Shown here piece after piece: positions 59,801 through 64,000 of a stretch of 64,000 bases of DNA. Each line of letters starts with the position of its first letter. The first letter of the stretch is position 1. Source of the DNA: VRUE01 sp963717375 (GTDB lineage: Bacteria > Actinomycetota > Thermoleophilia > Solirubrobacterales > 70-9); the NCBI GenBank assembly GCA_963717375.1, contig OY970329.1:2480001-2544000 (forward strand). The letters are read 5' to 3'. A program made the translations under genes and the position numbers. Below the pieces are notes generated by a model that was given only the letters and a program-made list of their open reading frames with translations, was not told where the DNA came from and searched no databases.

Positions 59801-59941
59801 GGCGCGGCGACGAAAAACATCAAAGTAGTGCCGAAAACGCCGGCCAGCGAAAAGATCGACGGGGCAGAAGTCCAGACGATCAACGCCAACTACGGGAAGC
59901 TGGTCGTCTACAGCAACGGCGTCAACTGGTTTACGGTCTGA
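56843..59941 (+). CDS. tailspike with right-handed beta-helix
   Basis: GGAGGTGA at 56831-56838 precedes ATG 56843. The 1032-residue protein has an N-terminal fibre region with tail-fibre repeats (QNAATAATDAELAGAVATLN, GGTMSGPLTLAGDPTTNLQP, ARSNLGLGTAATKDAG, HTHPSTDVTGLGTSALAAIG). From about residue 290, NPKSYGAKGDGVQLSDAA opens a pectate-lyase-like beta-helix with many N-x-I-x-x-N turns (NIIENWGVVDV, NDNNITLLGG, NVIEATETNAAW). Such spikes bind and often cut surface polysaccharide. The gene lies between capsid and neck genes, an unusual place. Confidence 0.85.
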   Translation: MSGALVLAKREAADVENAPEGKVRLFIDEDGQLSAKDENGDVVSPQALIASLEALVATKQNAATAATDAELAGAVATLNVAIALKQDASSAATDIELAGERTAREAADTTVAATADAALPKAGGTMSGPLTLAGDPTTNLQPATKQFVAAQIAALINGAPGALDTLKEIADRLGSDESAVEALTATVAGKLGATSNLSDLVNAGTARSNLGLGTAATKDAGAAGSAGKVLNADDPTTTDARAPKAHTHPSTDVTGLGTSALAAIGAAGEVGKVLAADDPTLANLSSAVINPKSYGAKGDGVQLSDAAMTKGSAVLESAQVFTAKDVGKEIEVEGAGPGSGLPLVTTIASVAGGKATLSRAAESTVAAKKAIFASDDTKAIQKAIDAANATFLLTGTPQVVRFPNGSFLLSYAQGTTQGTQECCLIEKSGVVLDGSRGSYLFTMAPVATIVTKEATTPMTAEALEVASTQGFSETNKKLTLSLANFGNIGPAWSAKSATSFTITQTGVHPIPVGTIVVQNRNRCMIATPKESIAEQWKILGLRLDGHTVSAVAGGFAEENQHCIEVWGATQFEIANNEVKRFAGKGVFVEGDGTTLSYFGVHHNEIHHCYGNAIRVSVPASNWSVDKNYIHDSAREELGGVETIIMSTSLNVKRGTIENNIIENWGVVDVSGTEIKCHNNINRVGMKSVPGIRIMTIDKSSVLGNTIDMSQMTEEGAQAIINEGTITDSVIDDNILIGANNSAVPIVQLQFTCENTSFNNNKCKATVANQGVKWTGTLTDCQMNDNNITLLGGTATVLFKSTRGSFDGNVVSGGRTTVEGAKIPIKGNSLFAFEGKATEALRVIAPGCPITGNSLTGAAGNSGVLRLSNAAKDCTVNGNVIEATETNAAWIAEESECDRNLIEGNHLIAGSTGHSIIVNGPSSRARRNHGFDGANYLSRRALAISATIKNVDELIAVTSTSAERVMTLPEAAKVPPGAYITVKDESGGAATKNIKVVPKTPASEKIDGAEVQTINANYGKLVVYSNGVNWFTV

Positions 59942-60687
59942 TGGAGGCGGTTGCCCCGGGTGAGAGCCGACCGGTCACGCTGACCAACCTTCCAGAGGGC
60001 TTGGTCGGGACGCTTGGCATCCGGGTTGAGGACTCCAACAACACGGTCGTGAGCGCGCGATCGACGGCCGACATCACCGAATTCGCCCTCGGTTCGTACC
60101 GGAAGTGGATCACCTTCCCGGAGAGCAAAGGCATCTGCGTCGTCATCGCCGACTCCGAAGGGGTCGAAGCGATCGAGGAGTTTCGGGTTACGAATGACCC
60201 GATCCTGCTGGTGGCCGACCCGCTTGAAGTGGACTGGCGCCCGGCACTGGTCGAGGTGGGCGCGTTGCTACATGCCCGGACCAGGGGAGGGGTTGAAGAG
60301 GGCGGCAAAGAGTTGGGCACCTTTACGGATCAGACAAATCCGACTGCCGATCAGGTCGAATCAATGATCTCCTACGCCACCTCGAGCGTTGCCTCGCGAA
60401 TCGGTCTCTCACCCTGTACAGATGCGCTGACGGCGCGCGCTCGCGGCATGGCTGCTCTCTACACGGCGATGCTGATCGAACTCTCCTACTTCCCCGAGCA
60501 GGTTGGCTCTGACCGCTCTCCCTACGAGAAGTACAAGGAGCTGTACGACCAGGGCATGGAAGCTCTCACCGAGGCGATTGCTGAGAATTGCGATGGCGGC
60601 GGGGACGGACTCTCTGTCGGTGGCGACGGCCCGGTCCCGTCCTCCAGCTTCCCGTGCCCGTCAGGGATTGGCGAGCAGGTCTGGTGA
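59941..60687 (+). CDS. head-tail connector-like protein with N-terminal beta domain
   Basis: The ATG overlaps the tailspike stop by one base. The 248-residue protein begins with a beta-sandwich-like region (GESRPVTLTNLPEGLVGTLG, STADITEFALGSYRKW). It continues as a helical adaptor: FTDQTNPTADQVESMISYAT, ARGMAALYTAMLIELSYFPE and YEKYKELYDQGMEALTEAI, the pattern of gp6-type head-tail connectors. The C-terminus is a glycine-rich tail. The extra N-terminal domain is not standard for adaptors. Confidence 0.7.
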   Translation: MEAVAPGESRPVTLTNLPEGLVGTLGIRVEDSNNTVVSARSTADITEFALGSYRKWITFPESKGICVVIADSEGVEAIEEFRVTNDPILLVADPLEVDWRPALVEVGALLHARTRGGVEEGGKELGTFTDQTNPTADQVESMISYATSSVASRIGLSPCTDALTARARGMAALYTAMLIELSYFPEQVGSDRSPYEKYKELYDQGMEALTEAIAENCDGGGDGLSVGGDGPVPSSSFPCPSGIGEQVW

Positions 60688-61145
60688 GGCTCGACTTCGA
60701 CATCTTCGGCGAGGAGCAACTGAGCCGTGACCTACTGCGCTTCTCGGCGCATGTCGGTAATGCGCAGCCCGCCTTCCACAAGATCGCGGAGGACATGCGC
60801 CTCCAGATCGAGGAGCAGTTCGCGACCGAGGGCGGTCGCGGTTCCGGCGGCTGGAAGGAGCTAGCCGAGTCGACGCTGCGCGCAAAGCTCGCTGCGGGCC
60901 TGGACCCGGACATCCTCCAGGCCACGCACGCGCTGATGGAGTCGCTGACCGGAACAGGGTCCGACCACATAGAGGAGATCAGCGACGAGCACCTGCTGTT
61001 CGGCTCCTCGGTGCCCTACGGCAAATATCACCAGAAGGGCACGTCGCGGATGCCCGCTCGTAAGCCCGTCGACTTCACTGAGCTTGATCGCCGCGGCTTT
61101 ATCCGCACCTTGCAGCGCTACTTCGTGGAGGGCACTGTCGCGTGA
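60684..61145 (+). CDS. virion morphogenesis / tail completion protein
   Basis: GTG 60684 overlaps the previous stop (GTGA) and gives 153 residues; a longer frame upstream is out of context. RLDFDIFGEEQLSRDLLRFS, FHKIAEDMRLQIEEQFATEG and GGWKELAESTLRAKLAAG, then YGKYHQKGTSRMPARKPVDF, match the Mu gpG-like phage virion morphogenesis family. It joins head to tail or completes the tail end. Confidence 0.8.
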   Translation: MRLDFDIFGEEQLSRDLLRFSAHVGNAQPAFHKIAEDMRLQIEEQFATEGGRGSGGWKELAESTLRAKLAAGLDPDILQATHALMESLTGTGSDHIEEISDEHLLFGSSVPYGKYHQKGTSRMPARKPVDFTELDRRGFIRTLQRYFVEGTVA

Positions 61146-61759
61146 GCATCATCGGGCCGATCATCCTGCCCCAGCACGTGAAGGACGCCGTCGCGCGCAC
61201 CATCCGCGCCTTCATGGAAACGTATTTGGCCGAGGTAGAGCGAGCCGCCGGACTTGATCCACGGTCCCTTCTGGTGCCCAAGCCTGGCTCCTACATCACC
61301 CGCGAGGACGACCGGCTTGAGGACTGGCCCGAGAGTCAGTTGCCTGCCGTGATCATCATGTCGCCGGGCACGGCGGAGCGGCCGGCGGTCGACGGCGACG
61401 GTGAGTACGCAGCACGCTGGGCGGTAAACGTTGCAGTGGTCGCTTCGGGGAACTCCCAGCTTGCGACTTCGGATCTAGCTGGCTACTACGCAGGCGCCGT
61501 CCGTGCCCTCCTTGTGCAGCAGGGCACGCTCCAGGGCTTCGCCAATGGCACGACCTGGAAAGGCGAGCGCTACGGCGACCTGCCGGCGGACGCGCGGCGG
61601 ACGCTCGCTACCTCGATCGAGGTCTTCGAGGTCCGGGTCGAGAACGTTGTCACCCGCGGCCTTGGCCCACGCAAACCACTCGACGAACCCTACGAAGAAA
61701 CCGACCTGCCCGTCGCTAAACACGTCGAGGCTGAACTGAAACCCACGGAGGCGAAATGA
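61142..61759 (+). CDS. tail terminator/neck-like protein
   Basis: GTG 61142 overlaps the previous stop by 4 bases. The 205-residue protein has IRAFMETYLAEVERAAGLDP, QLPAVIIMSPGTAERPAVDG, AARWAVNVAVVASGNSQLAT and LAGYYAGAVRALLVQQG, an alpha/beta pattern like tail terminator proteins of myoviruses. The position between morphogenesis protein and sheath supports this. No stronger motif is visible. Confidence 0.65.
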   Translation: MSIIGPIILPQHVKDAVARTIRAFMETYLAEVERAAGLDPRSLLVPKPGSYITREDDRLEDWPESQLPAVIIMSPGTAERPAVDGDGEYAARWAVNVAVVASGNSQLATSDLAGYYAGAVRALLVQQGTLQGFANGTTWKGERYGDLPADARRTLATSIEVFEVRVENVVTRGLGPRKPLDEPYEETDLPVAKHVEAELKPTEAK

Positions 61760-62058
61760 TCGACGGCTATCGGGTGGCAGGAACGCGCCCCGAGGAGATC
61801 CACACCGGCGCGACATTCCTGCCCGGCGAGACGGCGGAGGGCATTGATCCCGATGATCCGTTCGACGCCGCGAAGATTGCTGAAGGGCGCTTCGTCGCCG
61901 TGCAGTCGGATGAGCCTCCGAAGGTGAGCAAGGCGGCACAGAAAAAGGCTGAAGAACTGAGCGTCGACCTGCTCAAGGTCGACGGCAAAGGAGCAAAGGG
62001 GGCGATCACCGTCGCAGACGTTGAGCGAGCCCACGATAATCAGGAGGTTCAAGGATGA
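61756..62058 (+). CDS. small structural-module protein
   Basis: The 100-residue protein starts in an ATGA overlap. The first half (YRVAGTRPEEIHTGATFLPG) is followed by an acidic stretch and a short helical domain, VSKAAQKKAEELSVDLLKVD, GKGAKGAITVADVERA. The latter strongly resembles the E3-binding (peripheral subunit-binding) motif often seen at the ends of phage head-tail proteins. AGGAGG for the sheath gene lies in its 3' end. Confidence 0.65.
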   Translation: MIDGYRVAGTRPEEIHTGATFLPGETAEGIDPDDPFDAAKIAEGRFVAVQSDEPPKVSKAAQKKAEELSVDLLKVDGKGAKGAITVADVERAHDNQEVQG

Positions 62059-63548
62059 GTGGCGCCCCCGGAGTAACCCTGGTAGAGCGAGACAGCCCTG
62101 TCTCGACTGCCCCACCGATCGATACGGCTACGGCCTTCATCGGGGGGCTGGCCCCACGCGGCCCGGTCAATACGCCGGTCTTCGCCCAGACGCTCGCGCA
62201 GTTCGAAGCGATCTTCGGCGGCGAGGTGGCCTACGGCTACATGTGGGATGCGGCGAAGTGGATCCCCAAAGAGGTCGGCCGCGGCTCCTCGCCCATGTGG
62301 TTCATTCGCCGCGTCGGGCCGGCGGCGAAAGTCTCGGCGCTGAAACTCGCCGACGTCAGCAAAGACACCCTCGAAGTCCTGGCCGGTCGCTACGGCGTAA
62401 CCGAGCCAGGGGAGTGGGGCGACGCGATCAAAGTTCAGGTCACGGCCGCGGAAGGCGCATTCACGCTGATCGTCAGCTACGAAGGCAAAACGGTCGAGAC
62501 GCTCGGCCCCTACGCCGACAACGCCGCGGCCATCGCGGGCGTTACCGAAGCGTCTACCTACATCGTCCTCAAAGACCTCGGCGGTGCCGACCCCAAAGCG
62601 GCTGCGGCCACCGCGCTCGCGGGGGGCAAAGACGACCGAGGGAACATCACCGACGAAATCCGCGCGGCCGGCATGGCGCTGTTCACGCCGGATCTCGGCC
62701 CCGGGCAGAAGCTCTACCCCGGTGCGACGACGGATGCGATGCACGGCTCGCTGCTCGATCTCGCCGAAGCGAACGACCGCACGGCGCTGCTCGACGGTGC
62801 CGACACGCACACCGTCGGAACGCTCACGGCGTCCGCTGCGGCAGGACGCGTGAAGGAATCGGCCGGGTGTGGCGGTATGTTCGGGCCGTTCGCGGAAGTC
62901 CCCGGCAGTGTGGCGAACACGACCAAGCTGATCCCCTACTCGATCATTCAGGCGGGCCTCTGTGCCCGGCGCGACGCCGACACCTACGACTCGCGGTTCG
63001 GGGTAGGCAATCCGAACGAGCCAGCCGCCGGAACTGGCGAAGATGCTGGCGTCTCGCGAGTGGCTATCGGCCTCTCGCAGGAACCGTGGACAAACGTCGA
63101 GCGAGGCACGCTCAGCGACGCCGGGTTTAACGTGGTGCGCGTCGTCAATCAGCGCGTCGTCACCTACGGGTATCGCACGCTGGCTGACGAAAAAACGAAA
63201 CCGCTGCATTGGAAGCTCAACAACCGGCGCATCGACATGGCGATCCTCGCCAAGGCGGCAGTCGTCAGCGAGCGCTTCAACTTCCGCCAGGTCGACGGCC
63301 GCGGGGTCCAGCTCAGCAAGTACGAAGGCGCGCTGAAGTCGGAGATCCTGCTGCCCTACTACGAAGTCGGCGCGCTCTTCGGGGAAGACTCCGACGCCGC
63401 CTACTCCGTCGACACCGGCATGGACACCGTCAACCCGGTGGAGGAGTTGATGAAAGGCAACGTCAGGGCCGTGATCGAAGCCTGCCGCAGCCCGTTCGGC
63501 GAGAAGATCCTGCTCGAATACGTCAAGAGGGGAGTCCCCAGTGCTTAA
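62055..63548 (+). CDS. contractile tail sheath protein
   Basis: AGGAGG (62042-62047) precedes ATG 62055, which overlaps the previous stop. The 497-residue protein has the sheath N-terminus GAPGVTLVERDSPVSTAPPI, DTATAFIGGLAPRGPVNTPV and C-terminal blocks typical of myovirus sheaths: GVSRVAIGLSQEPWTNVERG, GFNVVRVVNQRVVTYGYRTL, ADEKTKPLHWKLNNRRIDMA. The sheath surrounds the tube and contracts on infection. It defines the phage as myovirus-like. Confidence 0.88.
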   Translation: MSGAPGVTLVERDSPVSTAPPIDTATAFIGGLAPRGPVNTPVFAQTLAQFEAIFGGEVAYGYMWDAAKWIPKEVGRGSSPMWFIRRVGPAAKVSALKLADVSKDTLEVLAGRYGVTEPGEWGDAIKVQVTAAEGAFTLIVSYEGKTVETLGPYADNAAAIAGVTEASTYIVLKDLGGADPKAAAATALAGGKDDRGNITDEIRAAGMALFTPDLGPGQKLYPGATTDAMHGSLLDLAEANDRTALLDGADTHTVGTLTASAAAGRVKESAGCGGMFGPFAEVPGSVANTTKLIPYSIIQAGLCARRDADTYDSRFGVGNPNEPAAGTGEDAGVSRVAIGLSQEPWTNVERGTLSDAGFNVVRVVNQRVVTYGYRTLADEKTKPLHWKLNNRRIDMAILAKAAVVSERFNFRQVDGRGVQLSKYEGALKSEILLPYYEVGALFGEDSDAAYSVDTGMDTVNPVEELMKGNVRAVIEACRSPFGEKILLEYVKRGVPSA

Positions 63549-63948
63549 GAACCAGTTCCTCATCACGGTTTCCCGCAATGGGAAAGACTACGGAAAATTC
63601 GACTCCTTCTCGGGCGGCAAGGGCACGACCAACACCGTGCGCTACCGCGAGGGCGGGGAGGCCGAGAAGAAGCCCGTTGGCGGCACCAAGGACCGCGAGC
63701 CGATCACCTGCGCGCGGACCTACAAGTTCGAGCGCGACCACCCGATCTTTAAGGAGCTGGATCGGCTCCGCAGTAGCGACGGGTGGACGATTCTCAAGCA
63801 CCCGCTCGACGCCGACATGAACGTGATCGGCGAAGCCACTCCCTACACCGGCGTGCTGGAAGGCGTCGAGGCGCCGGACACCGACTCGAACTCGGACGGC
63901 GAGGTCGCGATGCTCACGCTTGAATTCTCCGCCGGCCCAATCGGCTAG
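63541..63948 (+). CDS. tail tube protein
   Basis: GTG 63541 overlaps the sheath stop. The 135-residue protein has NQFLITVSRNGKDYGKFDSF, YREGGEAEKKPVGGTKDREP, FERDHPIFKELDRLRSSDGW and MLTLEFSAGPIG, the compact beta pattern of tail tube proteins. The place directly after the sheath is the normal one. Confidence 0.8.
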   Translation: MLKNQFLITVSRNGKDYGKFDSFSGGKGTTNTVRYREGGEAEKKPVGGTKDREPITCARTYKFERDHPIFKELDRLRSSDGWTILKHPLDADMNVIGEATPYTGVLEGVEAPDTDSNSDGEVAMLTLEFSAGPIG

Positions 63949-63973
63949 CGCACACCACTACAAGGAGAGAGAC

Positions 63974-64000
63974 ATGGACGCCGACGAGACCGGCGCAGTA
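63974..64000 (+). CDS. start of the next phage gene, partial
   Basis: AAGGAGAGAG precedes ATG 63974, and nine codons (MDADETGAV) are visible before the window ends. After the tube gene a tail assembly chaperone is expected, but nothing in nine residues can confirm this. Confidence 0.5.

Larger units (their letters stand above)
46521..64000 (+). mobile_element. prophage late module, contractile-tail (myovirus-like), incomplete at the window edge
   Basis: All genes are on the plus strand in classic order: terminase small and large subunits, portal-MuF fusion, protease/scaffold, decoration, major capsid, neck, tail sheath, tail tube. A tail sheath gene shows a contractile tail. No integrase, repressor, replication or lysis gene is seen, so the element extends to the right. 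A lone contractile injection system is excluded by terminase, portal and capsid. The left boundary is placed at tRNA-Trp by position only. Confidence 0.82.

Noticed and set aside
62049..63578. Minus-strand frame of 509 codons under the tail sheath
   Set aside because: Antisense to the sheath gene, which has start signal and family motifs.
46521..64000. Phage-tail-like contractile injection system
   Set aside because: Terminase, portal, protease and major capsid genes show a DNA-packaging phage.

Overview
The window is a high-GC chromosomal segment, most likely from an actinobacterium of the class Thermoleophilia (Solirubrobacterales-like). This placement is inference. It rests on base composition, leaderless or GTG/TTG-started genes, a complete coenzyme F420 biosynthesis set with an FbiC fusion, and an ethylmalonyl-CoA pathway gene set beside typical actinobacterial neighbours. 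No rRNA or marker gene fixes the taxon.

Region 1 (1-8 kb, minus strand) is a tightly overlapped surface-polysaccharide operon: a membrane protein fused to a DPM1-like glycosyltransferase, a GT2 enzyme, a GT2-GT4 double glycosyltransferase, a DUF1616 membrane protein and a large polytopic membrane protein that runs off the left edge. Region 2 (8-24 kb) holds candidates for every pathway-specific enzyme of the ethylmalonyl-CoA pathway except the epimerase: malyl-CoA lyase (mcl), a candidate methylsuccinyl-CoA dehydrogenase, a MaoC hydratase, ethylmalonyl-CoA mutase (ecm) and crotonyl-CoA carboxylase/reductase (ccr). They are interspersed with folate genes (pabC-like, and pabB with an apparent frameshift in a G7 tract), a UDP-sugar dehydrogenase, a ClpS-like protein and a secreted sugar dehydrogenase.

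Region 3 (24-31 kb) contains rmuC, a lipoprotein, ygfZ, an mntR-mntH manganese operon with a palindromic operator over its start codon, an orphan THI5-like binding lipoprotein and an aquaporin. Region 4 (31-38 kb) is the F420 region: fbiC on the plus strand and an npdG-cofD-cofC-cofE operon on the minus strand. Between 26 and 36 kb lie four long hairpin elements of two families. Their arms differ between copies but stay self-complementary. One copy of each family sits in frame inside an F420 gene (fbiC and cofE). Region 5 (38-46 kb) is an acyl-CoA metabolism cluster: SDR, FlK-like thioesterase, HMG-CoA lyase-like enzyme, carboxyltransferase and acetoacetyl-CoA synthetase. A PAP2 phosphatase, a metallo-beta-lactamase-fold hydrolase and three tRNA genes (two Leu, one Trp) follow.

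Region 6 (about 46.5 kb to the right edge) is the late module of a contractile-tailed prophage that starts just after tRNA-Trp and is read entirely on the plus strand. Its order is: small zinc-binding proteins, terminase subunits, a portal-MuF fusion, a sigma-70-like factor, a protease/scaffold with a probable internal start, a decoration protein, the major capsid protein, a protein built from three identical 222-bp repeats, a beta-helix tailspike, neck proteins, sheath and tube. No integrase, repressor or lysis gene is seen, so the element continues beyond the window.
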